A stretch of DNA of 64,000 nt from Apostichopus japonicus (GCF_037975245.1 NC_092566.1:13327001-13391000), one strand, 5' to 3'; shown: positions 11,501 through 22,549, counted from the first letter of the stretch. Numbers and translations: made by a program. Notes: a model not told the origin generated them from the letters alone.

Positions 11501-14500
11501 CGTGAAAAACTTTGCAAAAAATGCTAGCAGCAATATCAACAAACTTGTCTCAAAACTCCTTCAATTGTTGCATATTTTGCGAATTATGACTGATGGCATG
11601 TAGCAAATGCCCTTCAGAAATAATTTAGGAGATGTTTGGCCAGCTTAAGCATTGGTATTCTGTCACGAAACATTAACAATGCTTATAATTGTTAGTCGTC
11701 TACCTGCATATACTCTACTGTGCAGGTGTTGCCTGCCCATAACAAAGCCGTCGATTTTTTGTTGTTGAATTGGTTGAGATATTAGAAGGGAAGCTTGAAC
11801 CACTCTCATATTTGGTGAGTAGGCGAACCACATTAAGTAGACAAAGCCTATTGTTTTTATGGAGGTCAAAGGTCATTTGGGGTCACCAGGGTGAAATTGT
11901 GAAAACCTTGTAAACACGATATCTCAAGAAGGAAGGCTTGGATCAATCTCGTATTTCGTGTGAATGAGTACCACACTAAGAAGAAGACTAATTTTTTGTG
12001 GAGGTCAAAGTTCATTTGGGGTCAAAATGGGAAAACCTTGTAAACACGATATCTCAAGAAGGGAAGCTTGGACGAATCTCATATTAAGTATGTATTTGTG
12101 ACACGTTGAGTATAAGAATATCGTTTTTGTGTAGGTCAAAGGTCATTTGGAGTCACCATAAGCAAAATTGTGGAAACCTTGTTTTATAAGCTACCGCATC
12201 TCCCACCAACCACCCTATCAGATAACATGTGCGTTACGCCTCATAAGTATAGGAGGCTGTTGGCAATTGGAAATTAGCTGGTGGGCATCTGTCAAATCAA
12301 ATAAAATCCTACAAACAAAGTTCCATAGGTTTCATAGTGTTGCTAAGCTGTATAATTTTGCTACGTACATTGCGTGCAAAAAGGTGTACTCTTTTGTACA
12401 TACAGCAGTGCTATTGGAAGTTTTCCGTCATATTTGGCAATTGTCGAGATTCAGTGCCCAATAAAAAATTCAGGTTTTGATGTAGTTACTGTGATAAAGT
12501 GAAAATGTGCCCCTTTGGCACCCCATATAGTAGTTCACCTTGTTGCTGCTAGCTGGCCTTACTCCCAGGAAGTTGGTAGACATCACAGCAGGGGTCTGCA
12601 AGCTTCCTTATGCTATTCATGTTGAGACCTGTACTGCCTCTCTACTCTCTGCTACAGTTTTGTTCAGAAGGAGGAACCAACATAATCCTGCATTGGTTTA
12701 CTAGTTTGTGCCGCTCTACAGAGTAGCAACTACATCCATATGGATTCTTAAGGAAATACAGTGTTTGGGGGTATAAGGTAGATTATGGAGCTGGTGATGG
12801 GTCTGTTTGCAGCCATATGGCTTTAAACTTCTCCTCCAGCACAAAGTTATTTGTTAGTCCGAATATACTATTTGCCCTTTTTCTTTCGATTATATACTTA
12901 GAGGCACTAGAATGGGGCTTATTTATGACAGTTTTTGCTTGAATGAAATTTTGGTACTAGCATGTGGTGCAGTATACTCACACCATAGTTAAGAGCAGGG
13001 TTTACCCATGTGGTCTTTAGTGTTACTTAGGGGCTCTGAGTGCTATAAATTACTTCTGGGGAGGGGGGGGGGGTAGCAAAAGCAGTGTATGGAGTGAATA
13101 TGTAAGTGTTATATTGGGTTATTATTATCTTGTCATTTTGCGACATGACATCATGAGCACATGGTTCTAGTTAAAGTGATACGATGCATTAGTTAGCTGT
13201 ACTGCTGGAAGTATTTCTTTGTCAAAAGATCTTACTAGTGTCATGGTCACATTCCACACATTTATTTGTGTACTTATATTCTTGTATATTTTTACAGTTC
13301 ATATACTGTAGATTAATCATCGTACATTTAACGGTAGTGGTGCAAGTGCTGTGTAATTCCGAGGCTGGCTATGCTGACACTTAAAGGGGTATACACATAT
13401 GCATCACAAAATATTGTTTGAGTATAATTTCAGGGTCTCATTTTGTATTTCACATTGTGCAAGTAGTTGTATGATTCATATGCAACTCGGTGGTTGGGAT
13501 ACACCCTGCCCTTAAAAGTGATATATTGTGATACAAGGATCAAATATTTATGATTGAGTGTTTATGCATGTTAGTTTTGTTAGGTTCATAATAACACTTT
13601 TATAGGTCATGCTAGTAATTTAAGTTCAGTAGTTCAGATTATGGTTTTGATTGCCATACTTCAGTTAAAAGTGATGTACTTCAATTTAAAGTGTTATACT
13701 TTGATTTAAAGGGATATGCTTTTACATAATATCTAACGATGGGTAATGGCTATGGTAATTTCCTATAGTTTGTGGTGTTATTAACCTGGTTTACAGTGTT
13801 GTGGTAATTAGGAGGTTGGCTGTTACCTCTGCAGTAGGAAAGTGGTACATCCTCTTGTTCATACAGCACTGTCTGTATTTTAGAAAGCACTTATTTTCTC
13901 CACTGTTAATTGTAGTTTCCCTTTTTCATCTTTAGCATTGAAATTGACTCCCTCTTTAAGGGCATCGACTTCTACACGTCACTAACTCGTGCAAGGTTTG
14001 AGGAATTGTGTGGCGCTCTATTCAGGCAGATCCAGGACCCTATCACCAAAGCCCTTCGAGATGCTGACTTCGATAAGAGCAAAATTCATGAAGTTATTCT
14101 GGTTGGAGGCTCTACAAGAATTCCTAAAATTCAAAAGATCCTACAAGACATGTTCAGTGGGAGAGAACTCAACAAGAGCATCAATCCCGATGAAGCTGTC
14201 GCTTATGGTGCTGGTAAGATACAATTGTTAGATTTGGATGATGACAAGATAAATTGAAGCTAGTCCCATTGTTTTTTAGTCTAGCTAGTCCCATTGTTTT
14301 TTTCCAAAATGAAGGAAATCTGTAAAAATGGAATATCCATTAGAACAACCTTGTCACAACAACTTAGTCAATACCCATAAGTTCTCCAACCTTCACATGG
14401 TCATTATTGTCAATGTGGTAATTTATAATGCAATTTTCATTGTTCAAGACATTACATTGCATTGTTATGTTACACATTTGAAGGCAAAACTTGATTCCAG

Positions 14501-17500
14501 GGACAACTTGTGATTTGTTGAATTAGTTTATGACATTTTTGTGATCGATATTTATGCACTTCTCTACAGCTGTGCTGGCAGCTATGTTCTCTGGAGACAA
14601 GTCTTATGAACTTCAAGATTTGATGCTTCTTGATGTTGTCCCTCTTTCATTGGGTGTTGAGACTGTCGGTGGAAGAATGACTAATATCATTGACAGGAAC
14701 ACAACTATTCCAGCCAGGAAGGAGCGTACTGTCAGCATATACTCTGATAACCAACAAGCTACACTCATCAAAGTCTTTGAAGGGGAACGTGCAATGACTG
14801 TTGACAATGTAAGTTAACCCAAGTTCTTTTTGCTGAAGCCTGATACAAATTCCAGTTGAACCCAGTCAAAACTACAACTGGATTGAACTGCATGTGCTCA
14901 ACTGGGTTAGAACTACATGCTCAATTAGGTTCAACTCAGGGTGTCAACTAGGCTTTATAATTATGGGTGTCATTAGTTTATCCAACTGAGTTTCCTGTTT
15001 CCGGTGCAGTGCCCGACCCTTCTGCAAAGTCACATTGTAAGGAATGCCAGACTCCTAGGCAGTGTGTAAATATGAACAGTATTAAGATTATATTATGAAA
15101 CTTAACAATATCCTCTCCATTGTTTTGTCTTTGATGTTTTTCTGTTTTACTCTTGCCTCTTCACCCTTCCGTCCTCTCCTATCGACCCGATTCTTCCGGT
15201 TACACACCGAGGACGTTGGTGGCGTTACAATAGGTAACCTCTGTAATTCTCAAATTTGGCATGTGGCTTGCCCATAATTAGTACAAGAACCCTATTATTT
15301 TGGCTGGACTTCATCGGTCATTTGGGGTCAGCAGAGGTTATCCAGAACCTGAACATTAAAGAAGCTTATATATGCATGGCATGATAGCCTTCTGTAGTGT
15401 AAAGGTCAGAGTACATATAAGGTTCTAAAACACGATATCTCCAGATATGAAAACTTTATCATCTCATATTTCGCATCTGGCTTTCGTATACTAAGTATAG
15501 GAACTGTATTGTTATGGCTGGACTTCAAAGGTCATTTGGGGTCAGCAGAGTGCAAAATGTGAAAATCTAAAAATGTAGTATCTACTGAACCTGAACTTCA
15601 AAGGAGCTCATATATGCATTGTAGGACAGCCTTATGTAGTGCACAATTTGGTGTAGGTCAGAGTTATTTTAAGGCCAGCAGGGGTAAAAACAGTAATTAG
15701 TGTGCAAAACCTAGCATATGGTCACACGTAATACTACACTTGGTATCACAAACCTTCGATCATCTTCGCCATCTCTCTCTGACTAGGCTGGATAGTGTAA
15801 CTTTATTAGAACTAGTGTATGACTACTAAATGGCATACTATTTGTAAAAGTTAGCCCAAGTTCTAACTGACATTCGATGAAGCTGAGCAAACTATGAACA
15901 CTGACTGAAAACCGTCTTTACTGTATATTCAATTTAGCAATAAAATCACTTCTAAACTCCTGTTATATGAAAATAGTTGTCCGGTGATAAAACTTAATGC
16001 AGAGGAAGAATTCAGCCGAGAAGAGAACAACTGGCATCAGCCTACTACTATCTAACAGAATAGACACAATCGGCGACCGGCGTCACGTGAGTGGGTATAC
16101 AATGTAAACAAACCAAGTGCGGTGTATGGCAACAACATGTCTTCCCTCATGAAAAATCATCCTCATGGGTATTACGATCAGGTCCAAGGACAATTAGCAA
16201 TCTCAGGGTTATCATGGTGCGACTTTGTTGTATATTTAAGTGATTCACATGAGATGGCAGTAATAAGGATACTGTTTGATGAAGAATATTGGAATAGTTT
16301 GTTAAGTAAATTGAACAATTTTTATGTTAAGTCTCTTCCATTTATCAGATCTATGTCAACATAAAGAAAGTGGAAAACAATCTGATTTCTGTGTTTAATC
16401 CATTCCTTTTATCAGATCTATGTGAAAATGTGCTTAAAAAAAAGAAAGCTGTATATATGTCTACTACAGTTGTATTTATTTGACAAAATAAATAAAAACC
16501 AGGTTGACACCGAACAAACAGTATTATTGTAAGTTTAATTCATGTATTCAACACAATAACTATCATGTACTGAATAGAATATACCATCTACAGTATGTCA
16601 TCTACAAAAGCAAATTCTTTTCAACACTACAGTACCTTGAGTTGATAGAATAATGTATGATGCCTGGCAAGAGGAAAATTATTGCAGTTACATGAAAACA
16701 TCCTATAATTTGACTAAATAATACATGTAGAAATGTTGGCCTATAGCCGGCTGAATTTCTTCATGTGTAATCTGGGGGGGGGGGGGGTGGGGGCTGCTCT
16801 GACAAAGACAAATAAAAAAGATGACAATATGCAGGGGTTATTATCTGTGATGGTAAACTTTATGAGTGTACGCATGACCACCTCCCCCCCCCCCCCCCCT
16901 CCAAAAAAAATCCTTGATCTGCCCCAGCTGGTAATAAATACAACATGGAAACATAATCATTTAACTTTTAGTTTTAAGGCAATGAATGGCAGTAAATTAA
17001 CATTAACAACAATCTTTATAATATATTGGTTTGAGGTAACACCATGATCTCTCAACGAGTTGGGGTGGTTTTAGCAACTCAACGTTTCGATTAGTAAGCT
17101 CTGATCGTCTTCAATACCATTGTTTGTTCAGAACCACCCCAACTCATTGGGAGATCATTATGGTTTCACCGAAAAATTACTGGATAGTATTTCCACCATG
17201 CAAAGTTCAAAATCCTACTTTACAATCCTAGTCCACAATCTTATACTTTGGTTCATATAGCACCTGCATTTCAATACTGATATTAAAAAAAAAAAAAACC
17301 TGCATTTTAAGGTACAGCCAATAATAACTACACTTGAGAAAGCAAGATTTGAGCCGGACAGATCATCAACATAAACAAAATGTAAAATCACTCGTCTCCT
17401 CCATCAGAAATAACAGGGTTCTGGAAGTTTGAAATCAAACAAGCTACTGTCCAAATTTGGTTTATAGTTCCAAACATGGATACAGGGATCAATGACTGGA

Positions 17501-20500
17501 AAATTCTGAACCTTTTGACTTTTCCTATGGCTCTTTCTACATGGATTCGATGTTGTGCCACATCTGAGCTCGTATGATGTCTTTTTCACTGAAGTAACCA
17601 TTTTCCCTCAGGAAGGGGGGAACATTTAGTTTTAAGGCAAGTTCTTGAAGGTCTTCTCCAATATTAAAACCCCGATCTGCCATGATACCGTCCCCTGGCA
17701 GGATTTCTCCACATTCAAGTTTCATTTTTAAAACAGTGAGAAACCCACTTCGCTTTACTATTTCTTTATCGCTTATTGACCCTTCGAAAAGTTGCGAACA
17801 AACATTACGCCACCCATTGGGTCTACGCCAATCAATGACTTTAGCGTAGTGTGGTGCTTATAGTTGCTGTAGCACTCACTCTGTTTCTGAAGTGAACTTG
17901 GCACTTGGACAGTTAGTTCAGTGGCATCTATGATTATGACCGTGTCTTTATATTTTTCTTGAAATTCCTTAGGTGACTTTTGGATGATTATGTCTCTGTG
18001 TGGCCAAATGTTCAGTGTTCCCAGTGCTACGTACAGTAGATTTATCCATGTTATTATTTTGTTTGACACTGTACTGTTAGAAATGTTGAAGCGTTCTGCG
18101 AGGTCCAGATTTTTTGTCCCGGTTCGTAACTTCATAAGGGTAAACAAAAGTTCATTTTGCACTGTCATTTTATATGAACTGTTTTGAATTAAATCTTTCT
18201 CTTCATCTCCTGCATCATGAAATTCATATGTCGATTCATTAAGTAGCTGTTCAGTATCAATCAGTCGATGTTTACTCGCTTTGCTTCCCCAGTAGATCAC
18301 ATCTTCATTGTCCAAGTTGGACAAACAAACCTTAAGAACTGCTTGAACCTCCCATATGATGCCATCCCAGTGAAATGCATAAATAGTTCATGCTCGATCC
18401 TTTCATTCTTACACTTAGAGAGTAAAACTACGACAATCCCTGTGCTTAAACACTGCGCACATGTCGCGCGATGGTTTGTTATGATTCTGTACCCACTATA
18501 CGTCACGTGGCCACCACTGCTTGGAGTCGCCGATTGTGTCTATTAGTATATGCATTACCATTATCAGTACGGAATATTGCTGACGGTCAATGTAGCTAAA
18601 TACATAAAAAGATATGTCATGAGGCAGTTATTTTAACAACTTAAAGCGACCACAAATGTGGGAAAAGCCTGCAAAGGGCTTATGGATGACAACTTCACAA
18701 TGGGTGGCTTCCTATTTTTCAACATTTTACCTCAAATATGGAATCTTAAACTAAAATTTGAGTAGTATGCATGTGTAACACCGGTGACACCATCACTGTT
18801 TAGTGATGCATTTATCAGATCTAGGCGTGGTATAGCTCTTATAATGAGAACCATTTGAAAAAAATGCTTTCAACATTTTACCATTTTTGAGTCGTTGCCA
18901 TTCCCACTAATTTTCAGTGATTAAGTGGCATATATCATCCCTAATCAACATATGTGGTACATTGAAACATAAAGAAAAGCATAAGACCAATCATTATCTT
19001 ATGTTTTTTCTCTTTTGGTATACACATAATTACTTAAAAATATCACGCGCATCACAATATACATCATTGAGTTTCTGTTTCAGAGCCCAAAACCAAAGAA
19101 CTGCATTAATTGTAAATAATCATCAGAAAACTTTCAAACTTTGCAAATCTCATTTGTTTTGTGTTCTTCCACAGAATATTTTGGGTAAATTTGAATTGAC
19201 TGGAATTCCCCCAGCACCTAGAGGTGTACGTCAGATTCATGTCATCTTTGACCTTGATGCCAAGGGAATCTTGAATGTCTCTGCTCAAGACAAGAGCACA
19301 GGCAAAGAGACCAAGATCACTATCACAAATGATAAATGTGAGTAGTTTAAACAATATGGCTCAGCATTCTAATATGTAAAAGCTAGAGACTTTGTTAAGT
19401 TCAGCCCTGGAGGAGCAGCCCTGGCTACGTCCCTGCTCAATAGGGGCTATAGCTCTTATAGTGAGAACCGCTTTTTTCTCAATAATGCTTTCAAATCGTT
19501 TTTACACCATTCCCAGTAGTTTTAACAACTCTCACTGCCAGTTGCAGCCATTAAATTTTGTTTGTATAATTTTTGATTTCCCATTTGCAGTTTTTATACA
19601 ATTTATTGTCAGATGGTATATATCAAATTTTCTACCCTTTTCATACCTTACATTATCGATTTACATATTTGTATATCATGTTTGTTTGTATTTTACTATA
19701 AAGAGCCTTAGAGCAATTTCTGATTGGATAAGGCGCTATAGAAATTTTGTAAAATAAAAATTGTAAAATAAAATAAATAACATATATTCATCCATGAAAA
19801 ACACTGGTACATTGAAAAATAAAGGAAAACATGAGATCAAACATCTTATGTTTTTTCCCTTTTTCGGTACGAATGGAATCACTTTCAGAAATAATGGCCA
19901 AGGAAATGGGGCATTGTACACATGGTCACAGATATTCTTATTGAAGAGGCCCTGGTGCAATTAATGAACTCATACAGGTTCACAACAATACCTTGTAAAT
20001 TTGACACCTTGGCTAATATTTGCTGTGACAGGCCCCTGGAAACACCTATAAAGCTGAATGGAGCTACTCATATACATCACTGTCATTACATATGTTTAAC
20101 TACTGTAGAAAAACTCTACCATAATATACAATATCATATACCAGAACTGCCGTTGCAGTAGCTCCAATAACATTTGGATCTTAGGTGTATGAAACTTGGG
20201 GGAATTTTCTCATTAACTGTATTTTCTGAACTATTCTTTGTTCCTCCTAGAAGATCTTTGTATCGGCAAACCACCCCTTTTAGTATTTATGCTCCATGCT
20301 TACATCTAGGGAAACTAATTATAAAAATCTTTTCAAGATATGAAAGTTATTTGAAAACAATTTCAATCTAAAACTTAATAAATCTGCTAGACAACCCTAT
20401 AAAATGGTCAACCAATGAATGTTCAACACTGTTTTGACAGTCTTCACAATATCAAAGCAACTCTATTTGACCTTTAAGGTCACAGAGGTGACGTGATTGA

Positions 20501-22549
20501 TACACATAGCTGAAGTGAATGTGGGACACGGTGATTTGTCTTGACATTTACAAGCATTCAGTCTGTTAGCCCATTGCGAAAGGGATGCAACTAGTAGGCT
20601 GTATCCCACAGTAGTGTTTCGAAAAGTTTCTAGACCAACTACAGTAATTTGCCTTTTCGTGGGTAAGAAAGTCTGATGAGAATTATGAATATAGAGACCA
20701 TAAAGATATTGCTAACAAAGAACAGTGTGCTGGCTGAATTCTTTAGTTTTAACCTGCTTATGAAGGCAAGTCCTAATATTGCATTTATGGAAACGAGAAG
20801 ATAAAGCAAGAATCTATTATCCAGCAGCAAATTATAATACTAACAATCCTCTTTAATAGTAAAGCCCAGAATGAACTTAAGATCCATGGCTTTATCAACA
20901 TCAGGCTGTATTTGGCTTGATTAAAACACGGCCATATATACACAGTCAGATACAAACACCAGATAAAGGCATAAAATTAGTTTTATAACTGAACTAGTTT
21001 GATATGGTCATATAAAGCCACATTAAACTACATTATGTGTATATATTTGAGTTGGGTTGAGTATATGTTCCAGATCAACATTAAGTTTGACATGGCCTTA
21101 ATCATAAGGGCAGATATAACTTGACAACATTCTCTCCTTTTTTTGCTTTAAAACACATATTAATGAATCTATATTTCCCATCAGTGATTAATAGTTAAGT
21201 GTACAGTCGTTAAGGAATTAATCAGATGAACTTGCAGCCAGTACCCGTAATTTTCATGAGTATCGTAATATCTCTGTTACGTCGTTTACTAAAACATAGT
21301 TAAAAGATGCACACAAAAATAATCTTGTTGTAATCGATGGATTCAAGCTGTTACGTGGTGATCGTTTATTAGAACAATCGGGAAAGAAGTGTTGGGGTGG
21401 ACTCTGCGTCTATATTAATGTCCAGCGATGTAAGCCCAGGGTCATCTCAGGTCAACGATGGCATCCGAAAGAAGTGAATCAACTACAGGGAGTGTTAGAA
21501 GACACTGACTGGAATGTGTTCAGAGACATAATACTACTGACATAATACTACTGATATTGCGGTATTTTACCAGCCATGGTGTACGTCTTTTGACAATGCA
21601 GGTCTTTCCAAGGAAGAACTTGAAAGGATGGTTTCAGAAGCAGAGAAGTATAAGAATGAGGATGAGGCTCAGAGGCAGAGGATTGGTGCAAAGAATGCTT
21701 TGGAGAGCTATGCCTATAACATGAAGAGTACCATGGAGGATGACAAGATGAAGAAGAAGGTATCAGAAGATGCCAGGAAGACCGTGATTGATAAATGTGC
21801 AGAAGCAGTGGACTGGCTGGACAAGAACCAGGTAGGTGCTGGAAGTATTGTATAACCTTATAATCCTGTTATAGAAAGTCAGATTTAACTAGACATTACA
21901 CATTGCCACATAATATAAACCAGCTATTATGTTTACAAGTCCAGTCCTGCTGAGGGAACAAAATGGGGAAGTATTTTTGAGCTTAATTACAGACCATAAA
22001 CAGTCCTGACAAGAGTATAGCAATCTCTCTCATGGTTCCATATTTCAAGTAGTTAACATGCATTTAATTCTTGTGTACCTGTGAGAAAGCAGTTGGTTTA
22101 TGAACTGCCGGGTAAATGTTAGCTTTTGTAGTGCTAGTGCCAATACATGTCTAGTGTTCTCTGTATTGAATGGTTTATGTTTATTCTGGGTAATTACCAT
22201 TGGTGCAAAACAAGTGTTGTTTTTGAGATTGTCATCAATAGCAGAAATTCAGACGTACAAACTGTCCGCTTACTAGCAATAGAAATGGACTGTATGAGTA
22301 TTGAGATTCAAAAAAAAAAAAACACTGCTGTAGCGTTACTTGGGGTATTCTACAGATGCATGAAAGGAGACATAAAGTGACAGAAGATAATCTTTGATAG
22401 TAATCACCGTTTTGATATCTGTTGTTGTTTAGACTGCTGAGAAGGACGAGTTTGAATACCAACACAAGAAATTGGAGAAAGTGTGCCAATCCATCATCAC
22501 CAAACTCTATCAGGCTGGTGGGCCAGGAGGGTTCGCAGGTACAGCTTAG
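2338..22549 (+). CDS. HSPA8: Hsp70/Hsc70-type chaperone, left copy (9 coding exons)
   Basis: ATP-dependent cytosolic-type chaperone. Coding exons: 2338-2539, 4709-4914, 5631-5783, 8141-8418, 13936-14213, 14570-14808, 19175-19337, 21602-21831, 22433-22549, together 1866 nt (621 residues; HSPA8 is 646). Domains: ATPase 1-385 with signatures IDLGTTYS (8-15), [14 protein letters not shown] (196-209) and [15 protein letters not shown] (333-347); linker DLMLLD (389-394); substrate-binding beta domain about 395-507; helical lid from 508. Expected ATPase residues D9, K70, D198 and T203 are present. Exon structure and sequence fit the HSPA8 family rather than the ER or mitochondrial forms, and no signal or transit peptide is present. 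Oddities: no EEVD end and no GGMP repeats; YKREKKK where YKGETK is usual (around 109-115); Cys at 507 where NDKG is usual, with the next residue deleted. The gene is open throughout and may be functional, but relaxed constraint is possible. Confidence 0.9.
3773..4282. mobile_element. hAT-type MITE, left intron 1
   Basis: Ends are CAGTGGCCTAGCTAG and CTAGCTTTGCTACTG, flanked by the 8-bp duplication ACATGTAG (3765-3772 and 4283-4290). A run of C lies at 3898-3914. The right arm keeps one end (CAGTGGCATAGCTAG, ending at 60614) but has lost the rest with flanking intron, so this insertion predates separation of the arms. Confidence 0.8.
4709..4914 (+). CDS. HSPA8: Left Hsp70 coding exon 2
   Basis: Residues 68-136. 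Holds catalytic lysine in DAKRLIG. The segment YKREKKKLF differs from the right copy's YKGETKKFV at four residues. The right form is the one seen in other Hsc70s. The donor CAG/GTCACC is non-standard but shared by both copies. The next intron (716 bp) shows nothing recognisable. Confidence 0.92.
5631..5783 (+). CDS. HSPA8: Left Hsp70 coding exon 3
   Basis: Residues 137-187, phase 0 at both ends, with [15 protein letters not shown] and [16 protein letters not shown]. Four residues differ from the right copy. The following intron is 2357 bp and contains a solo LTR; the rest of it is unique sequence shared with the right arm. Confidence 0.93.
5967..7054. mobile_element. Solo LTR, left intron 3
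   Basis: A 1088-bp block starting TGTTACG and ending CGTAACA, flanked by AGGT at 5963-5966 and 7055-7058. The right arm has a single AGGT and no insert (GGAGGTAAATTTTAGC, in reverse complement). TG...CA ends, a 4-bp duplication and an internal AATAAA (6500-6505) fit an LTR of the Gypsy type left by LTR-LTR recombination. No retroviral-type coding remains. The family is not identified. Confidence 0.72.
8141..8418 (+). CDS. HSPA8: Left Hsp70 coding exon 4
   Basis: Residues 188-279 plus two bases. Holds the second Hsp70 signature and HLGGEDFDN. Three replacements against the right copy (Y/F and RT/SN in [10 protein letters not shown]) and four silent changes. The following intron (5517 bp) contains a MITE, a nested hAT pair and a GGTCA minisatellite. 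The remainder, 12190-13935, is unique sequence also present in the right arm. Confidence 0.93.
8531..8893. mobile_element. hAT-type MITE (family A), left intron 4
   Basis: 363 bp with ends CAGTGGCGGAGC and GCTCCGCCACTG, flanked by ATTTAACA at 8523-8530 and 8894-8901. The right arm carries one ATTTAACA (as TGTTAAAT near 54628) and no element. Relatives lie at 1939-2218 and 47197-47595. Confidence 0.9.
10033..11202. mobile_element. hAT-like element with a nested MITE, left intron 4
   Basis: Ends AGGGACGTCGC and GCTACGTCCCTTG, flanked by TTATAGCC at 10025-10032 and 11203-11210. The right arm is empty near 53320. It contains a second element at 10472-10895. No transposase remnant recognised, so non-autonomous. 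Confidence 0.75.
10472..10895. mobile_element. Nested hAT-like MITE
   Basis: 424 bp, ends AGGGACGTAGCCAG and CTGGCTACGTCGTTG, flanked by GGATATAC at 10464-10471 and 10896-10903. Its interior carries the GGGGAGGGGGACACCCCCTC block also found at 38545-38583 and 56480-56518. Confidence 0.78.
11760..12185. repeat. GGTCA minisatellite, about 135-bp period (left)
   Basis: Three degenerate units beginning GGTCAAAGGTCATTTGG near 11862, 12004 and 12133, each with AAACACGATATCTCAAGAAG. The same array is inverted at 52400-52780, so it predates separation of the arms. Confidence 0.75.
13936..14213 (+). CDS. HSPA8: Left Hsp70 coding exon 5
   Basis: Residues 280-372 plus one base. Third signature [15 protein letters not shown]. 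The left copy has Lys at 288 (LFKGID) where the right copy has Glu. Five replacements and one silent change between copies. The following 356-bp intron has nothing recognisable. Confidence 0.92.
14570..14808 (+). CDS. HSPA8: Left Hsp70 coding exon 6
   Basis: Residues 373-452: end of ATPase domain, linker DLMLLD and first strands of the substrate-binding domain, ending [10 protein letters not shown]. The block VSIY (about 425) is YPTL in the right copy. The following 4366-bp intron holds a GGTCA repeat and a DNA transposon. Confidence 0.92.
15300..15720. repeat. GGTCA-rich diverged tandem repeat (left intron 6)
   Basis: Units with GGTCATTTGGGGTCAGCAGAG near 15314 and 15531 and a decayed third at about 15655. 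The inverted counterpart is 48815-49200. Confidence 0.6.
16122..16364 (+). pseudogene. YqaJ-like nuclease fragment of the ISL2EU element
   Basis: An 80-residue open frame with [23 protein letters not shown] and a C-terminal [14 protein letters not shown]. These match the C-terminal half of YqaJ/lambda-exonuclease-like domains found as accessory ORFs in ISL2EU transposons. The upstream catalytic half is missing, so this is a truncated remnant. Identified from motif memory, without a search. Confidence 0.65.
17404..18506 (-). pseudogene. DDE transposase (DDE_Tnp_4 type) of the ISL2EU element, frameshifted
   Basis: Reading leftward from 18506: a conserved N-terminal block, a helix-turn-helix-like stretch ([20 protein letters not shown]), first catalytic Asp in VIIIDATEL, Tnp_4 landmarks [11 protein letters not shown] and LIGVDPMGG, second Asp in [10 protein letters not shown], and a HVER motif supplying the Glu near 17525. 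Reading frame changes occur near 18325, near 17785 and near 17550, so no intact protein is made. No THAP domain was seen in this copy. Confidence 0.8.
19175..19337 (+). CDS. HSPA8: Left Hsp70 coding exon 7
   Basis: Residues 453-506 plus one base, substrate-binding beta domain. Retains family motif [11 protein letters not shown] and [13 protein letters not shown]. Compared with the right copy, eleven codons are replaced and none is silently changed. The following intron (2264 bp) holds a repeat tail ending near 19770 and a short antisense open frame (20639-20830). Confidence 0.92.
19690..19780. repeat. SINE/LINE-like tail, left intron 7
   Basis: AAGAGCCTTAGAGCAATTTC, GGCGCTATAGAAATTTTG and AAAATAAAATAAATAA make a retroposon-type tail of the kind common in marine invertebrates. 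Mirrored at about 46130-46200. Confidence 0.45.
20639..20830 (-). other. Short antisense open frame in intron 7 with hydrophobic segments (left)
   Basis: 63 codons, hydrophobic, with [12 protein letters not shown] and [12 protein letters not shown] around a basic SRLKLK. The right arm has the same frame at 45061-45387, longer. The pattern recalls the start of a 7TM protein, but arms this similar keep frames by chance. Function unknown. Confidence 0.2.
21602..21831 (+). CDS. HSPA8: Left Hsp70 coding exon 8
   Basis: Residues 507-583, start of helical lid ([34 protein letters not shown]). Begins directly with the LSKEE codons. The right copy has one extra codon here (Ser), matching the usual family length. 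Only one replacement otherwise. The 601-bp intron after it is unremarkable. Confidence 0.92.
22433..22549 (+). CDS. HSPA8: Left Hsp70 coding exon 9 and stop
   Basis: Residues 584-621: [28 protein letters not shown], then PGGFAGTA and TAG. The GGMP repeats kept in the right copy are deleted, and no EEVD follows. Confidence 0.9.
   Translation, partial: TAEKDEFEYQHKKLEKVCQSIITKLYQAGGPGGFAGTA

Larger units (their letters stand above)
16062..18541. mobile_element. ISL2EU-type DNA transposon, left intron 6
   Basis: Perfect 16-bp terminal inverted repeats AGACACAATCGGCGAC at both ends, flanked by the dinucleotide AT (16060-16061 and 18542-18543). The right arm has the empty site (near 47757-47763). 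It carries a DDE transposase remnant (- strand) and a YqaJ-like nuclease remnant (+ strand). As I recall, this pairing and 2-bp AT duplications are typical of the ISL2EU/IS4EU group. Both coding parts are broken. Inside lies an inverted repeat at about 17035-17175 and homopolymer G/C tracts. Confidence 0.85.

Noticed and set aside
8419-13935. U14-type snoRNA in Hsc70 introns, as in vertebrates
   Set aside because: I looked for paired C and D boxes in the shared intron sequence and found no convincing pair with flanking stems.
17035-17175. Hammerhead-like GAAAC motif inside the ISL2EU element
   Set aside because: The core starts TTGAAGA in place of CTGAAGA, and stem I does not pair. The surrounding inverted repeat suggests a nested MITE.
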